Assembly: GCF_033170385.1 (NCBI RefSeq) | Contig: NZ_CP126170.1 | Coordinates: forward strand, 4,488,001 to 4,552,000 | Length of the DNA stretch: 64,000 nt | Direction: 5' to 3' | Source: Xanthomonas rydalmerensis | GTDB lineage: Bacteria; Pseudomonadota; Gammaproteobacteria; Xanthomonadales; Xanthomonadaceae | Made by a program: the position numbers and the translations under genes | Part shown: one piece after another, positions 43,407-53,077 of the stretch | Numbering within the stretch: the first letter of the stretch is position 1 | Layout: each line of letters starts with the position of its first letter | The notes under the pieces: model-generated | Databases searched by the model: none | Told to the model about the DNA's origin: nothing | The model's input: the letters and a program-made list of their open reading frames with translations, nothing else

Positions 43407-45494
43407 TCAGCGGCGCCGTTCCAGCACCGCCACGTCGTCGGGCGCCAGCCGCACCGTGTCGCTGCTCGGCGCCGGACCCACCAGTGAGCACATCGACGCC
43501 GGCAGCCGTACTTCGTGCGCGACGGTGCCGTGGTTGATCAGCACCACGATGCGACGCGCGCCGTCGCTGCGCACGCCCACTTCCACGTCGTCCGGCACGT
43601 CGGCCAGCGGCGCGTGCACATCGGCATCGCGCAGCCAATCGCCGGTGAGGCGGTCGAGGGTAGCATCGTCGAACCAGCCACCGACGTAGCTGATGCGGCC
43701 CTTGCCCACGCGCCGGGTCAGCAGCGCCGGCGCACCGTCCAGCCAACCATTGGCCGCGCCGTACTGCAGTGGCGCGGTGGTATCGGCGGCGGTGGCCTGC
43801 AACTGTTCGGCCCAGATTTTGGCGCTGCCGTCGGTGCCCGCACCGACCAGCGGGATCGGCTTGTCCAGCGCATAGAACTGTTCCACGCGGCCACCGAGCA
43901 ACGCGGCCAGCGGACCAGGCTGGCGCTGCGGATGCAGGCCGTTGTCGATGTTCTTCATGCCGCTACGCGGCCCCAGCACCAGATGCCCGCCGTGCTCGAC
44001 ATAGGCCTTCAGCCGCAGCGCCTGCGCCTCGGTCAGCACGTTCAGCGCCGGCGCCACCACCAGCTTGTAGCGCTCCAGCGGCGCCATCGCCGAGACCACG
44101 TCGACCACCTGCGCCTGCTGCCGTAGCGGACGGTAGAAGCTCTTCATCTGCACGACCGGATCGAAGTCGGCCGCATGCTTCTGGAAGCCGATCGCCCAGC
44201 GGCTGTCGAAGTCGTTGATCAGCGCCACCTGTGCCTGCGGCGTGGTGCCGGCCAGCGCCGGCCCGGCCTTGGCGAACTCGGCGCCGACCTGCTGGATCTC
44301 CGCATACACCGGCACCGGCTGGCCATCGGCGCCGACCAGGGTGCCGTGGTATTCCTCCTGCCCGTTGGGCGCGGCCCGCCACTGCCAGTACGACACCGCA
44401 TCGGCGCCGTGCGCCACCGCCTGCCACGCCATCGCCCGCACCTGGCCCTTGCGCAGCGCCACGTTGGTCGCGCGCCAGTTGACGAAGCCGGGCTGGGTCT
44501 CCATCACCCAGTAGTTGCGCTGCTTGTAGCCTCGAGTGAGATCGTGGCGTGCGGCGTTGTCCACCCAATCGTAGCGCTCGCCGGCGACGTAGTCGTCCCA
44601 GGCGGCGATGTCGAGCACGCCATGCACGGTGTAGGCGTCGAAGCCGGCGAACCAGCCCATGGTGTTGGTGGTGATGAACTGACGCGGATCGGCATGCGGG
44701 CGGATCGCATCGATCTGGTTGCGCGAGTAGTCGGTCCAGGTGTCACTGACGAAGCGTTTCCACTCCAGCAGCAACGCCGGGTTCTCTTCGTCCTCGCGCA
44801 CCGGGATCTGCGCGAAATCGTTATACGTCTGGCTCCAGTACGCCGTGGCCCAGCGCTGGTTGAGCGCCTCGATGCTGCCGTACTTGCGCTGCAGCCAGGC
44901 ATGGAACTGCGCCTTGGCCTCGGGGTCGAACGAGGACTGCGCGTACTCGTTGTCCAGTTGCCAGCCGACCACGTGCGGGTTGTGCCCGTAGCGCTGCGCC
45001 ATCTGCTCGGCGATGGCATGCGCGAAGCGGCGGTAGCGGGTGCTGGCGAAGGAGAACTGCTGGCGGTTGCCGTGCTCGTCGCGCACGCCGTCCTGGCTGA
45101 CCCGCAAGGTATCCGGATAGGCCTGGGTCAACCACGCCGGTGGCGCGGCGGTCGGCGTGCCCAGCACCACCACCATGCCATGGCGCGCGGCGGCGGCGAT
45201 GGCGCGGTCCATCCAGGCGAAGTCGTACTGCCCCTCGCGCGGCTCCATCCGGCTCCAGGCGAACTCGCCGATGCGCACCACGCGCACGTGCGCCGCCTGC
45301 ATCAGCGCCAGATCGTGCTCCCATTGCGCCTCCGGCCATTGCTCCGGATACCAGGCCACGCCCAGCAGCAGCGGCGCGGCGTCGCGATAGCGGGTAGCCT
45401 GCGCCTGCGCCGACGGCGGCAGGCAGAGCGCGATCAGCAGCATCGCGGCGAACAGCGCAACGCCGCAGCGTTGCGGAATACGGAACAGTGGCAT
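43407..45494 (-). CDS. Secreted GH42 beta-galactosidase
   Basis: A 695-residue exported glycosidase. The signal peptide (about residues 1-31) ends with SAQAQ. GH42 hallmarks are GVAWYPEQWPEAQW, RIGEFAWSRMEPREG, WQLDNEYAQS (N-E acid/base at about residue 176) and YWVMETQPGFVNW (nucleophile Glu), followed by the beta-rich trimerisation and C-terminal domains. It cleaves beta-galactosides, likely plant galactans or galacto-oligosaccharides, in the periplasm or outside. ATG 45494 follows AAGGGTG and gives the signal peptide. It is divergent from the GH30 xylanase, so the two are probably regulated together in plant tissue. Confidence 0.92.
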   Translation of the reverse strand: MPLFRIPQRCGVALFAAMLLIALCLPPSAQAQATRYRDAAPLLLGVAWYPEQWPEAQWEHDLALMQAAHVRVVRIGEFAWSRMEPREGQYDFAWMDRAIAAAARHGMVVVLGTPTAAPPAWLTQAYPDTLRVSQDGVRDEHGNRQQFSFASTRYRRFAHAIAEQMAQRYGHNPHVVGWQLDNEYAQSSFDPEAKAQFHAWLQRKYGSIEALNQRWATAYWSQTYNDFAQIPVREDEENPALLLEWKRFVSDTWTDYSRNQIDAIRPHADPRQFITTNTMGWFAGFDAYTVHGVLDIAAWDDYVAGERYDWVDNAARHDLTRGYKQRNYWVMETQPGFVNWRATNVALRKGQVRAMAWQAVAHGADAVSYWQWRAAPNGQEEYHGTLVGADGQPVPVYAEIQQVGAEFAKAGPALAGTTPQAQVALINDFDSRWAIGFQKHAADFDPVVQMKSFYRPLRQQAQVVDVVSAMAPLERYKLVVAPALNVLTEAQALRLKAYVEHGGHLVLGPRSGMKNIDNGLHPQRQPGPLAALLGGRVEQFYALDKPIPLVGAGTDGSAKIWAEQLQATAADTTAPLQYGAANGWLDGAPALLTRRVGKGRISYVGGWFDDATLDRLTGDWLRDADVHAPLADVPDDVEVGVRSDGARRIVVLINHGTVAHEVRLPASMCSLVGPAPSSDTVRLAPDDVAVLERRR

Positions 45495-45827
45495 GCGCAA
45501 CACCCTTCGCAAGAGGAAACGCCGGCACTCCCCTTCGTCATGCCGGCCAATGCATTGTGCGCAGTTTTGCCGCGTGTGCACTTGTGCATCTTGCGGCGTT
45601 TGCGCGCGCAACTGCGCACAATCCACAGGTGGCTCCTCACTGCGCAGCGGCGCAAGCATCCACGCTGCATCGCGTCATCCCACGTGGCCTGCGCGCGGTG
45701 CGGACTGAGGACAGGGTTGCGCTCGCCTTGCGCCGTCGGTCTCACTTGCCAGGTTTGGACGATGGCGACATTGAAATGGTCATCTGTGCTGGCTAGCGTC
45801 ACGCCTCCCCCAACCCCTGGAAACACC
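45495..45827. other. Divergent promoter region between GH42 and GH30
   Basis: A 333-bp spacer without a supported gene. It is relatively AT-rich near 45560-45610 and holds several overlapping TGTGCAC/TGCGCA words (for example GTGTGCACTTGTGCA near 45575). They could be part of an operator, but no consensus can be assigned. Two reading frames here are shadows. Confidence 0.4.
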
Positions 45828-47045
45828 ATGAAGACCCCTCGCCTGCTCGGCACCTTGCTCGCCGCGGCCGCCACGCTGTTCTCGGCCGGCGCCGCCCTGG
45901 CCCAGACCGTCACCGTCAATCCGTCCGAAGTCCACCAGACCATCCAAGGCTTCGGCGGCATGAACGGCGCCGGCTGGGTCGCCGACCTCACCCCGGCCCA
46001 GGTCGATCTGGCGTTCGGCAGCGAGACGGGGCAGATCGGCCTGTCGATCATGCGCATGCGCATCGATCCGTCCAGTTCCGGCTGGAGCCAGCAGGTGCCG
46101 TCGGCGGTGCGGGCACGCGCGCACGGCGCGGTGCTGCTGGCCACGCCGTGGTCGGCGCCGGCCTACATGAAGTCGAACAACAGCCTCAACAATGGCGGCA
46201 AGCTGCTGCCGCAGTACTACGACGCCTATGCCAAGCATCTGCTGGACTTCACCGCCTACATGGACAGCAAGGGCGCGCCGATCTACGCCCTGTCGCTGCA
46301 GAACGAGCCGGACTGGCATCCGGACTACGAGTCGGGCGACTGGAACGGTACCGACTTCCTCAACTTCATCAGCGCGCAGGGCGCGAAGTTCGGCAAGTTC
46401 AAGCTGCTCGCCGCCGAGTCGCTGGGCTTCAACACCGCACTGACCGACCCGGTGCTCAACAGCAGCGCCGCGCAATACCTGTCGATCATCGGCGGGCACC
46501 TGTATGGCGTGCAGCCCAAGGACTACCCGCTGGCGCGCAGCAAGGGCAAGCAACTGTGGATGACCGAGCACTACACCGACAACACCGACGGCAACGCCTG
46601 GCCCTCGGCACTCGGCGTGGCCAGCGAGCTGCACAACAGCATGCTCGCCAACTACAGCGGCTACATCTGGTGGTATATCCGCCGCAGCTACGGGCTGATC
46701 GCCGAGAACGGCACGGTGAGCAAGCGCGGCTATGTCATGTCGCAGTTCGCGCGCTTCGTGCGCCCTGGCTCGGTGCGCATCGGCGCCACCGCCGCGCCGT
46801 ATAGCGATGTCGCAGTCAGCGCCTACAAGACGCCGAACGGCAAGCTGGCCCTGGTCGTGGTCAATACCGGCACCCAGCATCGGCAGATCACCGTGCGCGT
46901 GCCCGCCGGCAGCGCCACCGCGTTCAGCAAGTACAGCACCTCGTCCAGCCTCAACGTCGGCTACGGCGGCAAGTACAGCGTGGCCTCGGGCCAGACCGTG
47001 GTCTACGTCGACCCGCAGAGCGTGGCCACGCTGGTCGGCGAGTGA
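45828..47045 (+). CDS. Secreted GH30 glucuronoxylan endo-beta-1,4-xylanase
   Basis: A 405-residue secreted enzyme with a signal peptide ending ALAQ. The GH30 barrel has the N-terminal HQTIQGFGGMNGAGW, the acid/base in ALSLQNEPDWHPDYES (about residue 166) and the nucleophile in LWMTEHYTDN, with the C-terminal beta side domain of subfamily 8. Enzymes of this type cut xylan chains next to methyl-glucuronic acid branches (XynC/Xyn30A). ATG 45828 follows CCTGGAAACACC. It is divergent from GH42 and ends in a clear terminator. Confidence 0.92.
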   Translation: MKTPRLLGTLLAAAATLFSAGAALAQTVTVNPSEVHQTIQGFGGMNGAGWVADLTPAQVDLAFGSETGQIGLSIMRMRIDPSSSGWSQQVPSAVRARAHGAVLLATPWSAPAYMKSNNSLNNGGKLLPQYYDAYAKHLLDFTAYMDSKGAPIYALSLQNEPDWHPDYESGDWNGTDFLNFISAQGAKFGKFKLLAAESLGFNTALTDPVLNSSAAQYLSIIGGHLYGVQPKDYPLARSKGKQLWMTEHYTDNTDGNAWPSALGVASELHNSMLANYSGYIWWYIRRSYGLIAENGTVSKRGYVMSQFARFVRPGSVRIGATAAPYSDVAVSAYKTPNGKLALVVVNTGTQHRQITVRVPAGSATAFSKYSTSSSLNVGYGGKYSVASGQTVVYVDPQSVATLVGE

Positions 47046-47074
47046 ACTGTACGATCGCGTAAGTCGCGCAGAAC

Positions 47075-47107
47075 GACCCGCGGCAGCCGAGTGCTGCCGC
47101 GGGTCGG
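47075..47107 (+). terminator. Rho-independent terminator of GH30 gene
   Basis: A perfect 14-bp stem (CGACCCGCGGCAGC and complement) with a five-base loop is followed by GTTTTCT, 29 bp after the stop. This is a good intrinsic terminator for the plus strand. Confidence 0.88.
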
Positions 47108-47194
47108 TTTTCTACGTTCTCGCTTCTTGCATCGACACGGTGCCACGCCTAGCGCGGTGGCACCGCGACACGCCGCCGAGGCGGGGGCTCGCGC

Positions 47195-48019
47195 TCAGCC
47201 CAGCTTGGCCAGGAACGCCAGCAAGGCCTGATTGAACTCCTCGGCGTGGCTGGTGTTGCAGCCATGCGGTGCATCCTTCAGCAACACCACGTCGCTGCCG
47301 GCGATGGCGCGGTGGGTGCGCTGGCCGGAGCCCTCGTACGGCACCGTGGCATCGGAATCGCCATGCAGCACCAGGGTCGGCACGTCGACCTGCTTGAGAT
47401 CCTCGCGGAAATCGGTGGTGCCGAACGCCTGCATGCAGCCCAGCGCCGCGGTCTGGTCGCTCTGCAGGCACAGCGCGATCGCCTCCTGGCGCTGCGCCTC
47501 GCTCACCTTCAGCGTGCCGTGGGCGCTGAAGAAACCACGGGTGAAATCGTCGAAGAAGGTCTCGCGCGAGGCCTTCAACCCCTGCTCCATCTCCTGCGCC
47601 TGCTCCTTGCTCAACGGCCCTTCGGGGTTGTCGTCGGTCTTGAGCATGTACGGCGGCACGGCGGAGGCGAACACCACCCCGGCCAACTGGGCGGTGCCAT
47701 GCCGCGCCACATAGCGCGCCACCTCGCCACCGCCCATCGAGAACCCGACCAGCACCGCCTCGCGCAACTGCTTGTCCTCGATGATGCCAGCCAGGTCGTC
47801 GGCCAGGGTGTCGTAGTCGTAGCCATCGGCCGGCTTCTCGGAACGGCCGAAGCCGCGACGATCGTAGGCGATGACCCGGTAGCCGGCCTGCTGCAGCGGC
47901 CCGACCTGGTCCTTCCATGCCTCTGCCGACAGCGGCCAGCCGTGGATCAGGATCACCGGACGGCCGGCACCGCCGGTATCTTCGACATGCAGACGGACAC
48001 GCGCGTTGGTTGCAGCCAT
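47195..48019 (-). CDS. Alpha/beta hydrolase (haloperoxidase-like)
   Basis: A 274-residue alpha/beta hydrolase. Nucleophile elbow GFSMGGGEVARY at about residue 96, oxyanion loop ILIHGWPLSAEAW, acid in LHGDSDATVPY and histidine in DAPHGCNTSHAEEF. The set and the GGGE elbow fit the cofactor-free haloperoxidase/esterase group. ATG 48019 has GAGGT eight bases upstream; a longer frame adds 16 residues without a signal peptide. It is a stand-alone gene, convergent with GH30. Confidence 0.92.
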   Translation of the reverse strand: MAATNARVRLHVEDTGGAGRPVILIHGWPLSAEAWKDQVGPLQQAGYRVIAYDRRGFGRSEKPADGYDYDTLADDLAGIIEDKQLREAVLVGFSMGGGEVARYVARHGTAQLAGVVFASAVPPYMLKTDDNPEGPLSKEQAQEMEQGLKASRETFFDDFTRGFFSAHGTLKVSEAQRQEAIALCLQSDQTAALGCMQAFGTTDFREDLKQVDVPTLVLHGDSDATVPYEGSGQRTHRAIAGSDVVLLKDAPHGCNTSHAEEFNQALLAFLAKLG

Positions 48020-48147
48020 GGGCAAGACCTCGGTGGTGGGGAATCGCGGCAGCTTCCTCTGCAGCATGTCCGGCCCGCGTGAGGGCGATGTGTCGGGTCG
48101 CTTAACGCGACACGCAAGCGCTCAGCCGATCCGAGGCACGGCACGCG

Positions 48148-48303
48148 TCACGGCGCCAGCGCATCCCGCGCGATGCGCTTGAATCGCGCGGACACGTGGG
48201 CGTACTCGATGACCCGCAGCAGCAACGCCATGCCGGTAGCCACGTGCCAATCGTCGTACTGATGTGGATTTGACGGCAGCGTCCGCGCATGGGCGCTGCG
48301 CAT
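48148..48303 (-). CDS. Possible 51-aa small protein
   Basis: A short frame from ATG 48303 with a protein-like composition: HQYDDWHVATGMALLLRV then IEYAHVSARFKRIARDALAP. It has one amphipathic helix-rich C-terminal part. No family is recognised, no strong ribosome-binding site is visible, and the surrounding spacer is otherwise empty, so it may be a remnant of a longer gene. Confidence 0.33.
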   Translation of the reverse strand: MRSAHARTLPSNPHQYDDWHVATGMALLLRVIEYAHVSARFKRIARDALAP

Positions 48304-48466
48304 TCGCGCGGCTTAGCCGGCCATCGCGCCGCAACGGCAGCGCGAACCGCCACCATTCGATGGACAGGCCGCGTGCACCAGCGCAAGCGAGACGAAGCCG
48401 CGCGTCCAACCCATGCGCCGGACCTCGCGCATGACTTCGATTGAATGGATTCATGAATAGATAATC

Positions 48467-48527
48467 GGCTGGCGCAGGGCAAGGTTATGCCTGTTTTCTG
48501 CGATTTTTTTGCGTTCCTGCGCCAGCC
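48467..48527. repeat. Inverted repeat in 650-bp spacer
   Basis: GGCTGGCGCAGG (48467-48478) pairs with CCTGCGCCAGCC (48516-48527) around a loop that includes a run of seven T. A second imperfect pair (GTGCCAACCGG with CCGGCTGGCAC) lies at 48568-48626. The spacer 48020-48669 is AT-richer than its flanks in its right half and otherwise has only the small frame at 48148. Confidence 0.5.
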
Positions 48528-48669
48528 CGCCGCACCAGCCGTGAATAGATTGAAGAATAGAAACTCGTGCCAACCGGGCGCGTCGATGCTTCGAAGCGCC
48601 CCGATTGCGAGCGCCGGCTGGCACTCGCTCGATCAGACGACCAGTGCGGTAACGCAAGCGCGCCCGGCA

Positions 48670-49305
48670 TCACGTCCAGTTGTCGTTGCCGAAGTCGCCG
48701 TCGTCCTGGAAGTCCTGGCCCATGTCCTGCTGTGGCGTGTCGTCGTAATAGTTGTTGTTGGTGATGTTCTCGACCACCGTCTCCTGCGGCGCACCTCCAC
48801 CGAACAGGCCGCCACCGTGGTGGCCACCCAACAAGCTTTCCACGCCTTCGAACAGGAACATGCCGCCGGCCACGCCGGCCGCCGTAGTGGCCGCGGTGCT
48901 GAGGAAGCTCGGTCCGCGCGCCGCGGCCGGAGGGGGCGTCGGCTCGGCAGCCGCGGCACCGCCACCGAACCAGCGCTCGCGCCAGCCGGGCGCGCCGGCG
49001 CCCGCGACGCCTGCGGTAGCGGGCGCCGGCGGCAACGGCGGCGGCGCCGCGTTGAAACCCTGGCCGAGGAAGCTGGCAGGCGGCGGCGGTGGCGCTGCCT
49101 GCTGCAACTGCGCGATCTGCGCCTTGGCGGCCTCCAGCGCGTGCTCCAGCAGCAAGGTGCGCTGCACCAGCAGATACATGGCATCGGGTTGATCGGCCAG
49201 CCGCGCGTGGATCAGCGCGTCGGCCTGTGGATCTTTGGCCACCCCGCCGGCGCTACGCAGGCGCGCCAGGAAGTCTTCGAGAAGCTGCTGTTCTTGCGGA
49301 GTCAT
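48670..49305 (-). CDS. DUF2076 family protein
   Basis: A 211-residue protein with the DUF2076 outline: MTPQEQQLLEDFLARLRSA start, a coiled helix DAMYLLVQRTLLLEHALEAA, a Pro/Ala-rich centre, a short hydrophobic segment GVAGGMFLFEGVESLLG and a C-terminal NNNYYDD plus acidic tail. The family has an unknown role; a periplasmic or membrane-associated position is suggested by the hydrophobic patch. ATG 49305 begins the conserved start. Confidence 0.88.
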   Translation of the reverse strand: MTPQEQQLLEDFLARLRSAGGVAKDPQADALIHARLADQPDAMYLLVQRTLLLEHALEAAKAQIAQLQQAAPPPPPASFLGQGFNAAPPPLPPAPATAGVAGAGAPGWRERWFGGGAAAAEPTPPPAAARGPSFLSTAATTAAGVAGGMFLFEGVESLLGGHHGGGLFGGGAPQETVVENITNNNYYDDTPQQDMGQDFQDDGDFGNDNWT

Positions 49306-49517
49306 ACCCGTACCTGGATGCAATGACCGGCCCAGTGCCGGCACGGCACGGTATGGGCATCGCTCGGCGCAGGCCAAGGGTGCGGCCTCTGTTCGGTGCA
49401 GCGGCATTCATCAATCGCGCATGGCCCGCGAGCCAGACCCGCGAACGCCATGGCGAACTTCGACATTTCTCCGACACGCGCGCCAGGCACGCCCTCATCC
49501 AGGCACACGCGCCTGGC

Positions 49518-49721
49518 TCATTCCTCGCCGATGTCGGAGACGGACGAGGGCGACGCGTGCGGCTGCCGCGCGGCCCACATGTTGTCGACCAGGTTCGGAT
49601 ACGGGCGACCGTTCTCCTCGGCGCGCTGCCGCGCGGCCGCCTTCTGCGATGGCGACAACGGCTGGCTGCGCTGACCGCGCGGATTCGGCTTCTTCCACGG
49701 AGGCGTCTTGGACGAGGGCAT
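49518..49721 (-). CDS. Conserved small hypothetical protein (WKKPNP...GRPYPNLVDNM)
   Basis: A 67-residue basic protein with the words TPPWKKPNPRG, LSPSQKAAARQRAEENGR and PYPNLVDNMWAA. I have seen the same pattern in small conserved proteins of Proteobacteria (from memory). Its function is unknown. ATG 49721 starts the gene, on the strand of the neighbouring deacetylase and DUF2076 genes. Confidence 0.7.
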   Translation of the reverse strand: MPSSKTPPWKKPNPRGQRSQPLSPSQKAAARQRAEENGRPYPNLVDNMWAARQPHASPSSVSDIGEE

Positions 49722-49819
49722 GGGCGTCAGCGTGAGCGGAGAGGCGTCATCGTGATTCTGGGATGCGTGCGTGGACGGTGAAGGCCTGCCGGGACTCGTC
49801 GGCAGCTGCACGCTCTGTG

Positions 49820-50788
49820 CTACTCCGAATCCACCCCAGACAGCGCGAACACCCAGCGCGGCACCACCGGTTCGCCGGCATAGAAGTCCTTCGGCTTGTC
49901 CTCGGCCATCGCCCAGCGATGCAGCCAGCTGATCCCGCCGGGGCCGGTGTAGCCCTCGGCATGTTCATAAGCGGGATCGCGCAGCGCCTCGTCCAGGCCA
50001 ATGAAGGCGTAGCCGCGGCGGCGCGTGGCCGCGACCAGGTCCGGGAAGGCGGCCGCGTTGAGCGCATTGGCGTGCATCAACCAGACCTGCGGGATGCGGC
50101 GGCCGAACAGGGCTTGCGATTCGCGCTCGAAGTAATCCAGCTTGTTGAGCATGTACGGCACATAGCCCTTGCGCAGGCGCAACAGCAGGGCGTCGCGTGC
50201 CGGACCTGGCGGCTCGTCCAATACATGCGCGTAGGCGAACGCCCACACCCACTCGCCACTGTCGACAGTGACCGGCGCGATGCGGTAGCCATGCGCCGCC
50301 AGGAAAGCGTTGACCGCCTCGCGATCGGCGACGCTGCGGCCGGTCGCCAGATAGGGATGACGGAACCACTGCAGCGACTGACCACGTTCGGCGAGCAACG
50401 GCCGCAAGGTGCGCTCGCCGCGCACGATCGCCTCCTCGTACGCCGGCACGCCGACCTGGTGCAGATTCACGTGGCCATACGTGTGATTGCCCAGCGCATA
50501 GCCGGCGTCCAGCCAATCGCGCAGCATCGCCACGCGCTGTGGCTGCACTTGCCCATCCTGCTCGAGCTTGTCCTCGTTGACGAAGCCGACGATGGGCACC
50601 TGCGCTTGCTGCAGAGCGGCCATCAATTGCCCATGCAGCGCCGGCAATTGCGCTGGCGGCGTCTGCTCGATGCGCTGCCACGGCAGGTCGTCGATGGTCA
50701 CCGCGATGCGGCGGGTGTCGTCCTGGGCCTGGGCGAGTGCGGCGACGCACAGCAAGGCCGGCAGCAGCAGGCGGCGAAGCAGTTTCAT
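49820..50788 (-). CDS. Periplasmic polysaccharide deacetylase (NodB/CE4-like)
   Basis: A 322-residue exported protein, signal peptide to about residue 21 (LAQAQ). The NodB domain shows IAVTIDDLPW with the metal Asp pair and GNHTYGHVNLH with the two metal histidines, then a WFRHPYLATG loop and a TVDSGEWVWAFAYA segment. This is a metal-dependent deacetylase-like enzyme acting on an N-acetylated sugar, maybe peptidoglycan or a secreted glycan. The gene is alone and convergent with no partner. Confidence 0.88.
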   Translation of the reverse strand: MKLLRRLLLPALLCVAALAQAQDDTRRIAVTIDDLPWQRIEQTPPAQLPALHGQLMAALQQAQVPIVGFVNEDKLEQDGQVQPQRVAMLRDWLDAGYALGNHTYGHVNLHQVGVPAYEEAIVRGERTLRPLLAERGQSLQWFRHPYLATGRSVADREAVNAFLAAHGYRIAPVTVDSGEWVWAFAYAHVLDEPPGPARDALLLRLRKGYVPYMLNKLDYFERESQALFGRRIPQVWLMHANALNAAAFPDLVAATRRRGYAFIGLDEALRDPAYEHAEGYTGPGGISWLHRWAMAEDKPKDFYAGEPVVPRWVFALSGVDSE

Positions 50789-50895
50789 CGGACGTCCCTG
50801 GGAGTTGGGACACCAGTCTATACGCGCAGCACGACGTGGAAGTCAGTGCGGATCCCTGCCTGGGCGGCTCGCCAGCAAACCGAGCGGGCGAAGTT

Positions 50896-51711
50896 TCAAT
50901 TCCCTAACTGAAACTTGTCGCGATATGTCCTCTGCGGGCAAGACGTGGGGGCGCCACGTTCCAGGTTTCGAGCCAACACCGTTACCAACTGCTTGCGCGC
51001 CAGGCGCTTTCGCGCGGGCGACGTGGCGGGTAGGATTTCCGCAAGCGCATCGCTGAGCGGCAGCGACCAGGTCGCCCTGGGGCCATTCATGTCCTCATCT
51101 CGTCCGAACACCGGCTTGCCTTGGATCCATGACAGCATGAACGGCTTTTGCGACTGCGAGTAGAATTCCATCGGCACCCCGCGTTCGAGCACGATGCGAA
51201 CCGTCATGGACGGATCATCGTCGGTCCATGAAATGGGCTCCCGGTAGATCTGCTCAAGCGCGCCCCTCACGTTATCCCCATTCGCTTGCGCGGCGCGCAA
51301 TTGGCGCTGTTGCAGGGGGGAGCAATTCGGAGCGACAAACAGCGCGTTGCGGATTTTGGTTATCGTCTCCGCCGCCATCGCTCGCTGCTGCAACTCGCCC
51401 AGCCCAGTCGCGCGGTCGATGCGGGGAGCACGCGCTGCCGCGAACAACGCCATCACCTTGTCCGTGGCGACCTGCTGCTCAGCGTGCCTCGTGCCATCGT
51501 TATCCGTCCACCGCATGATAAACCCCATGCCGTTACGCGCCGGAACCAAGTGGAACCTTTCATCGACGTACCCCCACCCCATGTACGTGTATTGGATCGA
51601 GACCGAGACGATCCTGATCGGGACTTGCCGCCCAGCCGGCGCTGCAACACTTCCTGCAGCAAGCAGCCAGAGCGATGCAACGGCAACGGCGATGACCAAC
51701 GCGATACGCAT
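50896..51711 (-). CDS. Exported hypothetical protein, 271 aa
   Basis: A protein with a signal peptide (about residues 1-23, SVAAPA) and no known domain. The mature part has IRIVSVSIQYTYMGWGY, a central helix-rich region with NCSPLQQRQLRAA, and FYSQSQKPFMLSW. A pair of cysteines is far apart (about 138 and 253). The genes on either side are unrelated. It may be one of the many Xanthomonas-specific exported proteins; a role in contact toxicity cannot be excluded. Confidence 0.72.
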   Translation of the reverse strand: MRIALVIAVAVASLWLLAAGSVAAPAGRQVPIRIVSVSIQYTYMGWGYVDERFHLVPARNGMGFIMRWTDNDGTRHAEQQVATDKVMALFAAARAPRIDRATGLGELQQRAMAAETITKIRNALFVAPNCSPLQQRQLRAAQANGDNVRGALEQIYREPISWTDDDPSMTVRIVLERGVPMEFYSQSQKPFMLSWIQGKPVFGRDEDMNGPRATWSLPLSDALAEILPATSPARKRLARKQLVTVLARNLERGAPTSCPQRTYRDKFQLGN

Positions 51712-51929
51712 GCGATTCCCCCCAGTGCATGCAACCTAATCCACCTTTCATGCAGAGGGAAGAGGCCAGCGCCGGAATCCCTTCTCGCAAGTCCAGTCGA
51801 CACGCGCCGCGGGGTTGGCGGAGCGGGTTTGCGCGCGATGCACACGGGAGGCGCCGGCACTCGCGCAGCCATGGCACCATGCAGGCACGCCGACTTGCGC
51901 GCGTGTTACAAGCAAACGGAAGCGAAGGA

Positions 51930-52898
51930 ATGAGAAAAGCACTGTGGCTGGTCTGGACATCCCTGCTGCTGGCCGGGTGCACGAACGCGTTGCAAGCACC
52001 GGCGGCAGCGACGGCAACGAAGGATGCCACCACGCAACCTGCGGCTCCTCCCGCACGCACGGTGGCGACGCAGCTCGGCGGTCAGCGCGGCAGCGGTGCG
52101 GCTTACGAACTGGTCGGGACCGAGGTATGGGATGTTCCCGATCCCGTATCCGGCCGCACCTACCAGGTGTTCGTGGCGCTGCCTGCCGGCTACGCGGACC
52201 ATCCTGAGCGGCGCTACCCGGTGCTGTACGTCACCGATGCCGACTATGCGTTTCCGGTGGCACGCCAGATCGCGCGACGCTTGAACGGCGAAGGGCCGGC
52301 CATCGAGGACTTCATCCTGGTGGGCTTGTCGTATGCGCTCGGCGACGCACCGATGCCGAGCCGGCGACGCGACTACACGCCCACCACCGAGGACGGCAGC
52401 GCTGCGTCCGCTGGCGCCACGCATGGGAGTGCCAGCAGCTACATCGCCTATCTGCGCGATCAGGTACTGCCGTTCGTCGCGCAGCGCTATCGCACCGACG
52501 AAGCGCGGCGCCTGTTCCTCGGCCACTCCTACGGCGGCCTGCTCGGTACGCAGGTCCTGCTAAGCACACCCGAGCTGTTTTCCGGCTACATCCTGGGTAG
52601 CCCATCGTACTGGTTCGGCGAACATGCCATGCGCGCCGAAGAAACACGCTTCGCCTCCCGTCACCGCGACCTGCCGGCCAAGGTCTACATGTATGTTGGC
52701 GAGTACGAACAGCGCCGCTACGGCAAGACCTACGACATGGTGACCGACGCGCAGCAGATGGTGCAGACCTTGCGCGGGCGGCATTATCCGTCGCTGCGCC
52801 TGCAGCTGGACGTGCTTGCCGACGAGGATCACCTGAGCGTCGCGCCGCGTGGGCTCACCCATGGTTTGAAGTTCCTGCTAGGCATTCCACCGCAGTGA
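51930..52898 (+). CDS. Lipoprotein esterase of the alpha/beta hydrolase (esterase D-like) group
   Basis: A 322-residue lipoprotein. Signal with lipobox LLAGC (Cys about residue 16), an Ala/Thr linker, then an alpha/beta hydrolase with the nucleophile elbow FLGHSYGGLLG at about residue 196 and the late histidine in DEDHLSV; VFVALPAGYADHPERRYPVLYV resembles the IroE/esterase D group that hydrolyses siderophore or carbohydrate esters. ATG 51930 is used because the lipobox then lies at residue 16; a long upstream extension is rejected. Confidence 0.85.
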   Translation: MRKALWLVWTSLLLAGCTNALQAPAAATATKDATTQPAAPPARTVATQLGGQRGSGAAYELVGTEVWDVPDPVSGRTYQVFVALPAGYADHPERRYPVLYVTDADYAFPVARQIARRLNGEGPAIEDFILVGLSYALGDAPMPSRRRDYTPTTEDGSAASAGATHGSASSYIAYLRDQVLPFVAQRYRTDEARRLFLGHSYGGLLGTQVLLSTPELFSGYILGSPSYWFGEHAMRAEETRFASRHRDLPAKVYMYVGEYEQRRYGKTYDMVTDAQQMVQTLRGRHYPSLRLQLDVLADEDHLSVAPRGLTHGLKFLLGIPPQ

Positions 52899-52953
52899 GG
52901 TGTGGCACTCATGCCGCTGGCCGGGCGGATGCCGCGTCTCTACGGATGGCTTT

Positions 52954-52977
52954 GTCGCGGCTGAAGCCGCTCCTACA
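52954..52977 (-). repeat. Single GTAGGAGCGGCTTCAGCCGC element
   Basis: The same 24-bp sequence as the arms at 16884-16907 and 16947-16970, here alone between the esterase and the next minus-strand gene. Confidence 0.85.
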
Positions 52978-53077
52978 GATGCGCTCCGGTCGCTGTTAAA
53001 GGTTTCCTAAAATCACACCTTCCATTTAACGATGCGTTTTTCGAAGAGGTTTACTGAAGGCACTCTGCACGGATCAC

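Noticed and set aside
48102..48482. 126-codon minus-strand frame
   Set aside because: Cys/Arg/Ser-rich, no homology pattern; the 51-aa frame in another phase looks more real.
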